Assembly (NCBI RefSeq): GCF_012070565.1
Contig: NZ_JAAQRO010000033.1
Coordinates: 28,889 to 92,888, forward strand
Length of the DNA stretch: 64,000 bases
Source: Anaerosporobacter faecicola
Lineage (GTDB): Bacteria; Bacillota; Clostridia; Lachnospirales; Lachnospiraceae
Direction of reading: 5' to 3'
Position 1 is the stretch's first letter. Each line of letters begins with the position of its first letter. Both the position numbers and the translations under genes were made by a program. Of the stretch, positions 1 to 8,167 are shown piece after piece. The notes beneath the pieces are model-generated. The model saw only the letters and a program-made list of their open reading frames with translations. It was not told the origin of the DNA and searched no databases.

Positions 1-353
1 CGGATCGAAGTTTCTATTATCATGGGATGCAATTCCCGGTCTGTGCACGTTGCACGGGTGTTTTTATTGCATATATTAGTTCCATTCTATGTTATATCTG
101 TTACATCCTATTCCAGTGCATATTCCGGCGGAAGAAAGGTAACAGGCAAAGTAATACGGGAAACATTTTTGCACTTTTCGGGTGTATGCTTATGTTTTTT
201 GATTGGTTGATGCAGGCATTGCATATAAAAGAATCTACGAATGTAAGAAGACTAATAACTGGATTTGTTGGTGGACTTGGAATTATGCATTTTTATCGAA
301 TAATACTACGAGTAATATATAAAAAAGGAAAAGAGCTATTCGGATTCGAATAG
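1..353 (+). CDS. DUF2085 family membrane protein (5' truncated by window)
   Basis: The reading frame is open from the first complete codon at position 3, so the true start lies upstream of the window. The first visible residues (DRSFYYHG, then MQFPVCARCTG) match the conserved region of the DUF2085 family of small membrane proteins, in which an Arg-Ser-Phe stretch precedes the PxCARCTG motif. Hydrophobic stretches follow (roughly GVFIAYISSILCYICYILF and a later LFGCMLMFFDWL), so it is an integral membrane protein. The visible ATG at 27 is inside the conserved motif and is not a credible start. The function of the family is unknown; the paired cysteines could bind metal or form a redox pair, but nothing here proves this. 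A bidirectional hairpin terminator overlaps the end of the gene. Confidence 0.8.
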   Translation, partial: DRSFYYHGMQFPVCARCTGVFIAYISSILCYICYILFQCIFRRKKGNRQSNTGNIFALFGCMLMFFDWLMQALHIKESTNVRRLITGFVGGLGIMHFYRIILRVIYKKGKELFGFE

Positions 354-358
354 CTCTT
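331..358. terminator. Bidirectional rho-independent terminator
   Basis: A 12-bp perfect stem (331-342 with 347-358, loop GATT) has a T-rich stretch on both sides. It can therefore end the DUF2085 transcript on the plus strand and the upp transcript on the minus strand. The right arm includes the DUF2085 stop codon. Confidence 0.9.
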
Positions 359-369
359 TGTGTTTTGTT

Positions 370-999
370 TTATTTTGTACCGTAGATACGGTCACCAGCA
401 TCTCCTAAACCAGGAAGGATATAACCGTTTTCATTTAATTTTTCATCCAAAGCACCGATGTAGATATCTACGTCTGGGTGTTCTTCTTGTAAATGTTTTA
501 CGCCTTCAGGAGCAGCAATTAAACATAAGAAGTGAATCTTTTTGATTCCTCTTGCTTTTAATTGTTTGATAGCACTAATAGCAGAACCACCAGTAGCAAG
601 CATTGGATCTACAACGAAGATTTCACGTTCGGCAGCGTCAGTAGGTAATTTGCAGAAATACTCAACTGGCTCTAAGGTTTCTTCATCGCGATATAGACCA
701 ATATGTCCCACCTTTGCATTTGGAATTAAGTTTAAAATACCATCTGCCATATGAAGACCAGCACGTAAAATTGGTACGATACATAATTTCTTACCAGCAA
801 TTTCTTTTACGGTTGTTTTCACTAATGGGGTTTCGATTTCGATATCAGCTAGAGCTAGATCTCTAGTTGCTTCATAACAGATAAGCATTGCGACTTCTGT
901 AACAAGATCACGGAATTCCTTTGTAGAAGTTGTTTTAACTCTCATGATTCCAATTTTGTGTTGAATCAATGGATGATCCATAACGATAACTTTAGACAT
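370..999 (-). CDS. upp: Uracil phosphoribosyltransferase
   Basis: This 209-residue protein, the usual length for Upp, converts uracil and PRPP to UMP in pyrimidine salvage. The PRPP-binding loop of type I phosphoribosyltransferases is plain ([11 protein letters not shown], about residues 130-140), and the C-terminal uracil-recognition segment is present ([14 protein letters not shown]). The first residues ([15 protein letters not shown]) are typical of the family. The start is supported by GGAGG a few bases upstream of the ATG. A TATAAT hexamer reading on the minus strand lies at 1062-1067 and may be its -10 box, with a weak -35. The gene is monocistronic and ends at the bidirectional terminator shared with the DUF2085 gene. 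The carbamoyl phosphate synthase genes lie 52 kb away, so salvage and synthesis are not linked here. Confidence 0.97.
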   Translation of the reverse strand: MSKVIVMDHPLIQHKIGIMRVKTTSTKEFRDLVTEVAMLICYEATRDLALADIEIETPLVKTTVKEIAGKKLCIVPILRAGLHMADGILNLIPNAKVGHIGLYRDEETLEPVEYFCKLPTDAAEREIFVVDPMLATGGSAISAIKQLKARGIKKIHFLCLIAAPEGVKHLQEEHPDVDIYIGALDEKLNENGYILPGLGDAGDRIYGTK

Positions 1000-1148
1000 T
1001 TTATACCTCCATAAATGTAGTTACACATTCACTATTATGTTATTAAACCTACGTTCTACTCATTATAACACTCTTGTCCGTGATAGAAAAGCAATTTTTT
1101 TGAATTATTTTATATACAAACGTTTCGTTATGTCAGGAAAGTGTGTCT

Positions 1149-1841
1149 TCATTTATCATAACTCGTTATGTTCTTTTTTATTTCAAATAATTGGTCCATA
1201 ATTTCTGAAGTAACGGTAGAATGGAAAACATCAAAGGATTGACGAATGGTATCAATCGGGAAATTCCACCATTCGAGTTCGAGAAAACGTTCGATTAGAT
1301 CTTCCGAAAATCGATATCGAATGACCCTGCTTGGGTTTCCAACGACAATAGCATAAGGAGGTACATCTTTGGTAACAACGCTACCAGCACCAATTACTGC
1401 ACCACTTCCGATGGTAACACCACGTAAAATATTCACGCCTGCACCAACCCAGATATCATTTCCTAAAGAGCATTCCTTATTACAGGATTCCCAATTACTA
1501 TGACCACCCATTTCCCATTTGGGATAAACCAAAAAGCTATGAGTTGTAACACGGTTCATATCATGGGTATTACCGCCAATGCTTACATTCCAAGAAATTG
1601 AGTTAAACTGGCCCAAGGTAGCATTTCGTATCGTTGTATTAGGACCAGTGTAGCAATACCTTCCAAGCTGTGAGTAAAGAATGGAATTACATCGTCCTAG
1701 TTGTACCTTAGTACCGAGGGTGGAATGGTTCACCTGAGTATATTTATCAATTATGACTTCATTTGCAAGGTTGCTTTGTTCAATGTCTGCTTCCTGAGAA
1801 ATAGAACACTGTAATCCAAGGGTTGAATGGATATCAATCAT
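1149..1841 (-). CDS. Hexapeptide-repeat acyltransferase (CatB/WbbJ-like)
   Basis: This 230-residue protein has a left-handed beta-helix signature: repeated [LIV]-G-x-x-x-x turns from about residue 30 to 165 (for example [23 protein letters not shown]). The block [15 protein letters not shown] around residues 90-105 corresponds to the active-site histidine region of xenobiotic and polysaccharide O-acetyltransferases that use acetyl-CoA. The closing phrase [18 protein letters not shown] is the standard end of the fold. It probably acetylates a sugar or small molecule in the cytoplasm. The substrate cannot be read from sequence: chloramphenicol-type, lipopolysaccharide-type and Nod-type enzymes all share this fold. 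A strong AAAGGAGGAG site precedes the ATG. It stands alone, with 149 bp to upp downstream. Confidence 0.85.
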   Translation of the reverse strand: MIDIHSTLGLQCSISQEADIEQSNLANEVIIDKYTQVNHSTLGTKVQLGRCNSILYSQLGRYCYTGPNTTIRNATLGQFNSISWNVSIGGNTHDMNRVTTHSFLVYPKWEMGGHSNWESCNKECSLGNDIWVGAGVNILRGVTIGSGAVIGAGSVVTKDVPPYAIVVGNPSRVIRYRFSEDLIERFLELEWWNFPIDTIRQSFDVFHSTVTSEIMDQLFEIKKNITSYDK

Positions 1842-2022
1842 AAAATACTCCTCCTTTGTATGGTTGTATCACTCTAATTCGTATTATGTACATTGTATAG
1901 GAATGACGGTTAATCAATCCTTTTATAAGTATACCATAAATTACTAGAATGTTATGCTTTAAAATAAAGCTGATAAATACGAATGAATTCTTATTAATGA
2001 TCAAAAAATATTTTCTAAGCAA

Positions 2023-2052
2023 AATAAAAGCTGGTATAAACCAGCTTTTATT
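2023..2052. terminator. Isolated hairpin with U-rich flanks
   Basis: A 13-bp perfect stem (2023-2035 with 2040-2052) is flanked by T-rich DNA on either strand. It looks like a bidirectional terminator, but no convincing gene ends here on either strand. It may be left over from a decayed gene, or it may protect the acetyltransferase gene from transcription entering from the right. Confidence 0.5.
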
Positions 2053-2055
2053 CAT

Positions 2056-2544
2056 TCATTTATAAAAAGAGGAGTCCAGATAGAAAGGGGAAGAAAAAAA
2101 CTATCTGGTTTTATGAAAAAACAATTTAGTATTGAAACAACATGTTGCTTCTTTATGAATCTTATTATATACAACATATATGAGGATAGTATGGATAAAA
2201 TATGAACGTTTTGTTAATATGACTCCATGCTTCTCTTTATATTTATTAACAAAACTTTCATTTCATGATTTAGATTGAATAAGGAGATAATAAAAGAAAG
2301 GAAAGATAAAATGATAAAAGGATATTCCAAAAAGATATTCGAAAAGATACAAAAATGATATTCCAAAAAGTTTTCTTTTCTAATGTATAGGTAAAAGGGA
2401 AGAGAATTCATATGATTTCTATTGATACTATTTGACTGTATAATCATATAATAATAGTAGAGTCAAAGTACGGAACAATCCGTAATACTAGGCGAGAAAG
2501 ATTTAATATGCATTATGCAGAGAAGGGAAAGATAAGCTTGAAAC
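2056..2544. other. AT-rich intergenic region without a recognised gene
   Basis: I see no credible gene in this stretch. Short open frames on the minus strand lack ribosome binding sites and have low-complexity composition. A 14-base motif beginning GATATTCC is present twice, at 2321-2334 and 2357-2370, with a degenerate copy in between. This could be a binding site pair or simple slippage in AT-rich DNA. Confidence 0.5.
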
Positions 2545-2573
2545 TTGACGAATAAAGGGAAATATACTAGAAT
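2545..2573 (+). promoter_or_regulatory. SigA-type promoter
   Basis: TTGACG at 2545-2550 and TAGAAT at 2568-2573 are separated by exactly 17 bp and lie about 40 bp upstream of the small membrane protein gene that begins at 2611. Confidence 0.6.
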
Positions 2574-2610
2574 AAGTTAACAAATAAGCAAAGTGTTAGG
2601 CGGTGAAGAT

Positions 2611-3084
2611 ATGGTTAATGTTTTTAAAAAACTAATACGAACTGAATTTGGTATTAACAAATATAATCAGTATGTTGGAAGTTATCATAAAAAGATGTTA
2701 GAAAAGAATTTTGATTATCGTAATCTGAAAAATGAAGAAATCTATAATGACATATATAGCAGTTTGAAAGATAAAGATCTGGAATCTTTGAAAAAGATGT
2801 TTGATCGTTTGACAGAAGCCATGCTCCTAGTAGTGAAGATTAGTAGGACATATTTTTCCATTCTTTTGGTATATATATTTGGGGCAATCTTCTTAATTAC
2901 GAGAGACTTGGTACCTTGGGTAACAGTGGTCAGTATTCTGTTAATGAGTGGTTGCTTCTTGTATAAGACCTATGAATATGTAGTGAATAAGTTTTGCTAT
3001 ATCGATGCAAGAATTATCATCGTATACAAATCAGTGTTGGATCAGCTTCTTCGAGGTAATCCGAATACAATTAAAAAAGTATAA
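2611..3084 (+). CDS. Hypothetical two-helix membrane protein
   Basis: I do not recognise a family. The 157-residue product has a charged N-terminal half (MVNVFKKLIRTEFG onward, rich in Lys, Glu, Asp and Tyr), then two hydrophobic segments at roughly residues 75-95 and 100-120 separated by the short turn TRDLVP, then a polar C-terminal tail. This suggests a helical hairpin in the membrane with both ends on the cytoplasmic side. An upstream in-frame GTG at 2593 is open, but AGGCGGTGA lies just before the ATG at 2611, so I use that start. The gene has its own promoter and is followed by a terminator hairpin, so it is monocistronic. Composition matches the neighbourhood. Confidence 0.65.
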   Translation: MVNVFKKLIRTEFGINKYNQYVGSYHKKMLEKNFDYRNLKNEEIYNDIYSSLKDKDLESLKKMFDRLTEAMLLVVKISRTYFSILLVYIFGAIFLITRDLVPWVTVVSILLMSGCFLYKTYEYVVNKFCYIDARIIIVYKSVLDQLLRGNPNTIKKV

Positions 3085-3099
3085 TGCTAGAAAAAGTAG

Positions 3100-3147
3100 A
3101 ATCCGAACATATAGGAACATTGTATTCCTATTGTTCGGATTTTGTTT
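3100..3147 (+). terminator. Rho-independent terminator
   Basis: A long stem (ATCCGAACA paired with TGTTCGGAT, extended by TAGGA/TCCTA) is followed by TTTTGTTT. It ends the small membrane protein transcript. Confidence 0.8.
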
Positions 3148-3181
3148 ATATATAGGAAAGTCCTCCGATATCCTATATAAA

Positions 3182-3243
3182 CCCACCGGGGGATTCGCGC
3201 TCGCACATAAGGTAGATATCAGCTGAAGCTGACGGTGCTCAGC
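3182..3243 (+). repeat. Interspersed intergenic repeat, copy A
   Basis: A stretch of about 62 bp is related to 57512-57573 in the same orientation, with about three quarters of positions identical by eye. The shared core is CTCGCACA, then AAGGTAGAT, then a small hairpin (TCAGC TGAA GCTGA in this copy). It is richer in GC than its surroundings. It lies between the terminator of the membrane protein gene and the 3' end of the convergent HAD phosphatase gene. No protein-coding potential is apparent. Confidence 0.6.
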
Positions 3244-3337
3244 ACAAAGAACAACGTGTACTTTGAAACTGTTACTAACGTGGAGTGTAAGATGTACAAT
3301 TTGTTCATTCACGATTGATGGCAATTTGAAGAAGATG

Positions 3338-4123
3338 CTATATCAAATTGAAATGTTTTAATGCATAGGATATTCCATTGTCATCCACATCTTTTGTAAC
3401 GAAGGATACCAGTGGAAATAGAGAAGGATCGGAATTACCCATAGCAATACTATGTGGTACATAGGTGAGCATGGATAAATCATTGGTACTGTCCCCAAAA
3501 GCATAAGCATCATCAATTGAAAGATTGAAGTGATCAAGCAGAAATTGAATACCTGTAGCTTTGGAATACCCATGTGGTACAATCTCAAAGAAGGAATTGC
3601 CACGGTCAATGAATGTAAAATTCTTTTTTTGACTTTCATAAAAGGAAGAATAATCGCTGGTATCCTGCACCCATATCGTAAATTTAGTAAAGTCTATGTC
3701 AGAATCATCAAAAGTTCCAAGTTGAAAATTACGAGCTTTCATAGAAGCACGTAAGGAACAGATTGTATCATTCGTTGAGTCTTTATCAAAGTAAACCTTG
3801 TTTACACCCTCTAAGCAGGCTTCTAGATTGCATTTCTTTAAATCAGAAAGTACAGAATCCATTACCTCTTTGGTTAATTTTTGGTTTAGTAAGACTTCCT
3901 TTTCGTGCAGAATATAAGTTCCGCAACCACATACTAATCCATCAAAATCAAGAGAAAGAATACGATCATCCAACTCTTCTAAGGTCCGTCCTGTATTGAT
4001 AAATGCCAAATGACCGTTTTTTCTTGCTGCTTCTATTGCAGCTTTTGTATCAGCAGAGATGACATGGGTTACTTCGCTTAGTATTGTACCATCTATGTCA
4101 AAAAATAAAATATGTCGGTTCAT
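3338..4123 (-). CDS. Cof-type HAD-superfamily hydrolase
   Basis: This 261-residue protein is a haloacid dehalogenase-type phosphatase of the Cof/YbiV class, which carry a C2 cap and dephosphorylate sugar phosphates, nucleotides or pyridoxal phosphate. Visible motifs are the nucleophile motif DIDGT (Asp9 and Asp11), the second motif region NTGRT near residue 45, and the Mg-binding GDSTNDLSM in the C-terminal third. The open frame extends upstream to 4162, but AAAGGAG lies just before the ATG at 4121-4123, which makes MNRHILFFDIDGT the natural start. It is transcribed divergently from feoA, and the Fur box between them is closer to feoA. The substrate cannot be predicted. Confidence 0.9.
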   Translation of the reverse strand: MNRHILFFDIDGTILSEVTHVISADTKAAIEAARKNGHLAFINTGRTLEELDDRILSLDFDGLVCGCGTYILHEKEVLLNQKLTKEVMDSVLSDLKKCNLEACLEGVNKVYFDKDSTNDTICSLRASMKARNFQLGTFDDSDIDFTKFTIWVQDTSDYSSFYESQKKNFTFIDRGNSFFEIVPHGYSKATGIQFLLDHFNLSIDDAYAFGDSTNDLSMLTYVPHSIAMGNSDPSLFPLVSFVTKDVDDNGISYALKHFNLI

Positions 4124-4229
4124 AAAATCTCCTTTGGTGCTTTGCTTCTTTTTTCCTTCCACATACTAGCATAATAACAAACAAAATTCAACATTGTCCG
4201 TGTATTCTATAAGAAATTCTAAGAATATC

Positions 4230-4258
4230 TTGACGAATGAGGTTTGTTATACTATACT
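4230..4258 (+). promoter_or_regulatory. SigA-type promoter of the feo operon
   Basis: TTGACG at 4230-4235 and TATACT at 4253-4258 have a 17-bp spacer. The predicted start of transcription, near 4265, lies just before the Fur box. Confidence 0.75.
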
Positions 4259-4272
4259 GTCTTTAATGAAAA

Positions 4273-4287
4273 TGATAGTGATTCTCA
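4273..4287 (+). promoter_or_regulatory. Fur box
   Basis: TGATAGTGATTCTCA matches the 7-1-7 Fur consensus TGATAATnATTATCA at all but two positions. It lies downstream of the -10 box and 16 bp before the feoA start, so Fe(II)-Fur bound here would block transcription when iron is plentiful. Confidence 0.8.
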
Positions 4288-4303
4288 ATAAGGAGGTTTA
4301 TAT

Positions 4304-4531
4304 ATGACGTTATTTGAAGGGGACATCAATCAGGAATATCGAATCGATCAGGTTGAGGTAGAAGGAAATGTTGGAAGAAGGTTACAATCCCTTGGTTTGA
4401 TCCATGATACATTCATCAAAGTAGTGAATAAAAAAAAGAATGGAGCAATAATATTTAAAGCAAGGGGTACAAGACTAGCAGTGGGAAAAGATATTGCCAA
4501 GAAAATCTTGGTTTGCACAAAAGAATGTTAA
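4304..4531 (+). CDS. feoA: Ferrous iron transport protein A
   Basis: This 75-residue protein has an SH3-like FeoA fold. The pattern of an N-terminal short strand, the phrase VGRRLQSLGLIHDTFIKVV and the ending RGTRLAVGKDIAKKILV is typical of FeoA, where a GxxRLxxLGL turn and a final R-x-T-R-LA-[VI] motif are conserved. FeoA is a small cytoplasmic partner of FeoB, thought to modulate its GTPase or permease activity. AGGAGG at 4291-4296 sets the start. It is the first gene of the Fur-controlled operon, with 33 bp to the preferred feoB start. Confidence 0.93.
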   Translation: MTLFEGDINQEYRIDQVEVEGNVGRRLQSLGLIHDTFIKVVNKKKNGAIIFKARGTRLAVGKDIAKKILVCTKEC

Positions 4532-4564
4532 GCCCAACAGAAATAGGGGAGAATGGAGAGACAT

Positions 4565-6610
4565 ATGAAAGAAGAATTGCAAGTAGCATTCATAGGCAAT
4601 CCCAATTGTGGCAAGACCACACTTTTTAATGCCTATACAGGAGCAAAATTAAAAGTAGCCAATTGGCCCGGCGTAACAGTAGAAAAGAAGGAAGGTGCGT
4701 TTAAGTACCATAGTCATCTGTTTAAACTAGTTGATCTGCCTGGTATCTATAGTCTTACGTCGTATACACTAGAGGAAAAATTGTCAAGAGAATACATATT
4801 AGATGATACCGTTGATGTAATCGTTGATGTTGCAGATGCATCTTGTCTTGAACGAAATCTTTTCCTTACATTACAGTTGATTGAACTTGGTAAACCAGTA
4901 ATTCTGGCTCTTAATATGATGGATATTGTAAAAGAGAGAGGAATGGAAATCGATCTGCATCGTTTACCGGAGATGCTTGGTATTCCTGTAATTCCCGTGT
5001 CAGCCAGAAAGAAGACAGGGCTTGATATACTTATGCATGCAGTAGCACATCATCAAGTGAAGCATATGGATAGTAATTTGGAACATCATCATGATGGGAA
5101 TGTCAGTAATCATAAACATAGTCATCATTTGGAATATGCAGTGGTATATAGCGATGAGATTGAAGACAAGATTGATGAGATTATTGATCGACTCTATATG
5201 CATGACCCTGATTTAAAAAATCCAAGATGGTATGCCATTAAGATTCTTGAACAGGATCCGGAGATATGCGAACAATTCCAAATCGACTTTTCTGATGTTG
5301 TACCACGCAGTTATGAAACAGACATCATCAATCAAAAGTATGATTTTATCGAAGAAATAATAGATGAGGTTTTAGTAAATAAAGAAGAGAAAGCGGCGAA
5401 GACGGAAAAAATCGATCATTACCTCACACACCGAGTTCTAGGATTGCCAATATTCTTAGGAATCATGGCACTGGTTTTCTTTCTGACATTTACCATTGGT
5501 GACTGGTTAAAAGGATATTTCGAGGTTGGAATAACCGGTATATCAGATGGTGTATTGGCATTGCTGCAACATCTGCACGCCAATGATATGGTTATCTCTT
5601 TAGTAGTAGATGGCATTATCTCAGGAGTTGGCGGTATTCTAACTTTTTTACCTAATATATTTATATTATTCTTGGCATTAGCATTCTTAGAGGATAGTGG
5701 ATATATGTCTCGTGTAGCGTACATCATGGATGGAATCATGGGAAAGATTGGTTTGTCAGGTCGTGCATTTATTCCTATGTTATTGGGATTTGGATGTAGT
5801 GTTCCAGCGGTTATGGCAACGAGAGCACTAGAAGACAGTAATGATCGTAGAAAGACCATACTTGTAACTCCATTTATGTCTTGTAGTGCCAGATTACCAG
5901 TGTATGTTTTGTTTTCCGATATGTTCTTTGGGAATTATGCAGTAATTGCAGCATTCTCCATGTATGTTATCGGTCTTGTGATAGCCATTCTTATTGCTTT
6001 TATCATGACGAAACTTCAAAAGAAGAGTGAAACACATTCGTTGTTAATCGAGTTGCCAGAATACAAAACGCCAAATCTTCATACAATTGTTATCTATGTA
6101 TGGGATAAAATTAAGGATTACTTAACGAAAGCGGGAACAACAATTTTTGTTGCCTCTATCATCATCTGGTTTATCCTAAATGTAGGTCCACATGGAATCG
6201 TAACGGATATTACCGAAAGTTTTGGAGCTGGAATTGGAAAATTCTTAGTCCCTATATTGGTTCCTACTGGTTTAGGTTTGTGGCAGATTGCATTAGCACT
6301 CATATCTGGTTTGGCAGCAAAAGAGGTAGTCGTATCTAGTATCGGAGTACTCTTTGGAATCGGAAACATTGCTTCTACCAATGGAAGAAGTGCTTTGCTA
6401 GAGGTATTAAGTAATGCGGATTTTACTGCTGTGAACGCATATTCCATGATGATTTTCGTACTCTTGTACACGCCATGTGTTGCAACGATTGCAACAATCA
6501 AACGAGAAATGAAATCCGTAAGGTGGACAGTATTTGCCATCGTGTTCCAGGTTGCAGTCGCTTGGTTGGTATCAACGCTATTCTTCCAAATTGCACAGAT
6601 TCTTATGTAA
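4565..6610 (+). CDS. feoB: Ferrous iron transporter B
   Basis: FeoB takes up Fe(II) across the cytoplasmic membrane. The N-terminal G domain is complete: G1 GNPNCGKT (residues 11-18), G3 DLPG (57-60), G4 NMMD (117-120), G5 SARKKTG (146-152). A helical spacer follows, and then the membrane core with the two Gate domains; conserved blocks include DSGYMSRVAYIMD, GFGCSVPA and the second Gate near VATIATIKRE. Length (681 residues) is normal. A His-rich stretch (about ten His between residues 162 and 188) sits between the G domain and the spacer and is not part of the core family. Two start codons are possible, 4553 and 4565; GGAGAG sits at the right distance for 4565, whereas 4553 nearly abuts its putative site. 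The operon continues into the small Cys-rich protein. Confidence 0.96.
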   Translation: MKEELQVAFIGNPNCGKTTLFNAYTGAKLKVANWPGVTVEKKEGAFKYHSHLFKLVDLPGIYSLTSYTLEEKLSREYILDDTVDVIVDVADASCLERNLFLTLQLIELGKPVILALNMMDIVKERGMEIDLHRLPEMLGIPVIPVSARKKTGLDILMHAVAHHQVKHMDSNLEHHHDGNVSNHKHSHHLEYAVVYSDEIEDKIDEIIDRLYMHDPDLKNPRWYAIKILEQDPEICEQFQIDFSDVVPRSYETDIINQKYDFIEEIIDEVLVNKEEKAAKTEKIDHYLTHRVLGLPIFLGIMALVFFLTFTIGDWLKGYFEVGITGISDGVLALLQHLHANDMVISLVVDGIISGVGGILTFLPNIFILFLALAFLEDSGYMSRVAYIMDGIMGKIGLSGRAFIPMLLGFGCSVPAVMATRALEDSNDRRKTILVTPFMSCSARLPVYVLFSDMFFGNYAVIAAFSMYVIGLVIAILIAFIMTKLQKKSETHSLLIELPEYKTPNLHTIVIYVWDKIKDYLTKAGTTIFVASIIIWFILNVGPHGIVTDITESFGAGIGKFLVPILVPTGLGLWQIALALISGLAAKEVVVSSIGVLFGIGNIASTNGRSALLEVLSNADFTAVNAYSMMIFVLLYTPCVATIATIKREMKSVRWTVFAIVFQVAVAWLVSTLFFQIAQILM

Positions 6611-6679
6611 TCGAAAGATAGAAGTTTATTATAAGTAAAGCAATGTAGGAATAATCCAGCAAAGAAAGAAGGAAGGTAT

Positions 6680-6823
6680 ATGGTTTCAATTCTAATTGTA
6701 GCTGCCATTGTAGCATATGCAGGATTTGTAATACGGAAAAAGGTCAAAGATATAAAAGAAGGAAAATATTGCAGTTGTGGCTGTTCTGGTTGTGGTATGC
6801 GAGGACAATGTCATAAGGAATAA
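6680..6823 (+). CDS. FeoB-associated Cys-rich membrane protein
   Basis: This 47-residue protein has one N-terminal transmembrane helix (VSILIVAAIVAYAGFVI), a basic stretch (RKKVKDIK), and a C-terminal cluster with five cysteines in the pattern CxCxCxxC...C plus a final His. This is the arrangement of the FeoB-associated Cys-rich membrane protein family, which follows feoB in many Firmicutes and is thought to take the place of FeoC. The cysteines could bind iron or an Fe-S cluster. AAGGAAGG lies just before the ATG, 69 bp after feoB. It is the last gene of the operon, ahead of a terminator. Confidence 0.88.
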   Translation: MVSILIVAAIVAYAGFVIRKKVKDIKEGKYCSCGCSGCGMRGQCHKE

Positions 6824-6827
6824 TACG

Positions 6828-6916
6828 AGTTGTTGCAGAATACGACTGGAGGCGATTTACGAAAAAACGTAAGATTCAGAAAATATTTTGCAACAGCTTT
6901 TTTTGTTTTTTTCTTA
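6828..6916 (+). terminator. Terminator of the feo operon
   Basis: GTTGTTGCA near 6828 pairs with TGCAACAGC near 6890 around a small internal hairpin, and a run of seven T followed by GTTTTTTTC comes next. Confidence 0.75.
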
Positions 6917-7066
6917 AAATTTTGTATTTTTTAAAAGAACCCTTTTAAATTGTGATATAATTTAGTATAATATAGGTATTTAGCACGATAAAAAAAGTAA
7001 AAATTAATCGGTACGTAGAATATACATAGTATTAGGCAATTACTTTTGCTAGGGAGGTTTTATCAA

Positions 7067-8146
7067 ATGGATAAAAATCTTAAATTATTGGAACAATTAA
7101 GAAAAGCAGAAGTTATGTTAGAGAATGAGAAAGGGTTAAATCTACGCCAAAAACAGGAACTACGCGAACATCAGAATCTGAGTCCCTTTGCCTCGTTTAG
7201 TGATGAATCTCTTGGTAGAGATAATTGGGAAGAACCTTGTGACCTAAGAACCGCATATCAACGAGATCGAGACCGAATTTTGCATTGTAAAGCATTTCGA
7301 AGATTAAAACATAAGACACAGGTGTTTCTTGAACCGGAAGGTGATCATTATCGGACAAGATTGACGCATACATTGGAGGTTGCACAGAATGCACGAACCA
7401 TTGCTCGCGCACTTCGGTTGAATGAAGATTTGACGGAAGCCATTGCGCTTGGACATGATTTAGGGCACACCCCTTTTGGGCATGCAGGAGAAAGAGCATT
7501 GAATGAAGCATGCAAATCTGGGTTTGAGCATCATATACAGAGTATACGTGTTGTAGAATTACTTGAAAAGCATGGGGAAGGGTTGAATCTGACGCAAGAA
7601 GTACGAGATGGTATATTAAATCACCAGACATCGGGAAAGCCAACTACCTTGGAAGGAAAGATTGTCCGTTTATCCGATAAGATTGCCTATATCAATCATG
7701 ATATAGATGATGCCATTCGAGGGAAGATTATAACGGAGGAGGGAATCCCCGCCGTATACACAGAAGTTTTGGGACATAGCCCAAGAGAACGGCTGAATAC
7801 CCTAATTCATGATATTGTAATCCATAGTGAAGGTAAAGATGATATTGTAATGTCTCCTGAAGTGGAGGAAGCAATGCTTTCCTTACGAAAGTACATGTTT
7901 CAAAGTGTCTACACAAATCCGGTAGCAAAAAGCCAGGAGAAGAAAGCTGAAAACTTAGTAAAGCAGTTGTTTGATTACTATGTGGAACATATAGAAGAAT
8001 TACCAGAAGAATATTTGGAGATGAGAGAGCAGGTACATGAATCAGAAGAACAAGTAATATGTGACTACATAGCGGGTATGACGGACCGTTATGCGATTAG
8101 TAAGTTCAAAGAGTTGATGATTCCCAGGTCATGGGGAATCTATTAG
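7067..8146 (+). CDS. dgt: dGTP triphosphohydrolase-like HD protein
   Basis: This 359-residue protein belongs to the HD-domain deoxynucleoside triphosphate triphosphohydrolases, which cleave dNTPs to the nucleoside and tripolyphosphate. Diagnostic motifs are the N-terminal DLRTAYQRDRDRILH and FRRLKHKTQVF, then the metal-binding histidines in RLTHTLEVAQ and the paired HD in LGHDLGHTPFGHAGE. The frame is open from a TTG at 7046, but AGGGAGG at 7051-7057 places the start at the ATG at 7067. The gene is followed by dnaG after 21 bp and then rpoD, an order I associate with clostridia. It probably tunes dNTP pools for replication. An AT-rich stretch with TATAAT at 6966-6971 lies upstream but the -35 is poor. 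Confidence 0.93.
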   Translation: MDKNLKLLEQLRKAEVMLENEKGLNLRQKQELREHQNLSPFASFSDESLGRDNWEEPCDLRTAYQRDRDRILHCKAFRRLKHKTQVFLEPEGDHYRTRLTHTLEVAQNARTIARALRLNEDLTEAIALGHDLGHTPFGHAGERALNEACKSGFEHHIQSIRVVELLEKHGEGLNLTQEVRDGILNHQTSGKPTTLEGKIVRLSDKIAYINHDIDDAIRGKIITEEGIPAVYTEVLGHSPRERLNTLIHDIVIHSEGKDDIVMSPEVEEAMLSLRKYMFQSVYTNPVAKSQEKKAENLVKQLFDYYVEHIEELPEEYLEMREQVHESEEQVICDYIAGMTDRYAISKFKELMIPRSWGIY

Positions 8147-8167
8147 TTAGAAAGGAAAGGCAATCTG

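Noticed and set aside
1834..2447. Two short minus-strand frames (73 and 77 residues)
   Set aside because: Both are low-complexity products of AT-rich DNA; one overlaps the acetyltransferase start and neither has a convincing ribosome binding site.
6118..6747. 209-residue minus-strand frame opposite feoB
   Set aside because: It is antisense to conserved FeoB membrane helices and the Cys-rich gene region, lacks a ribosome binding site and has no recognisable domain.
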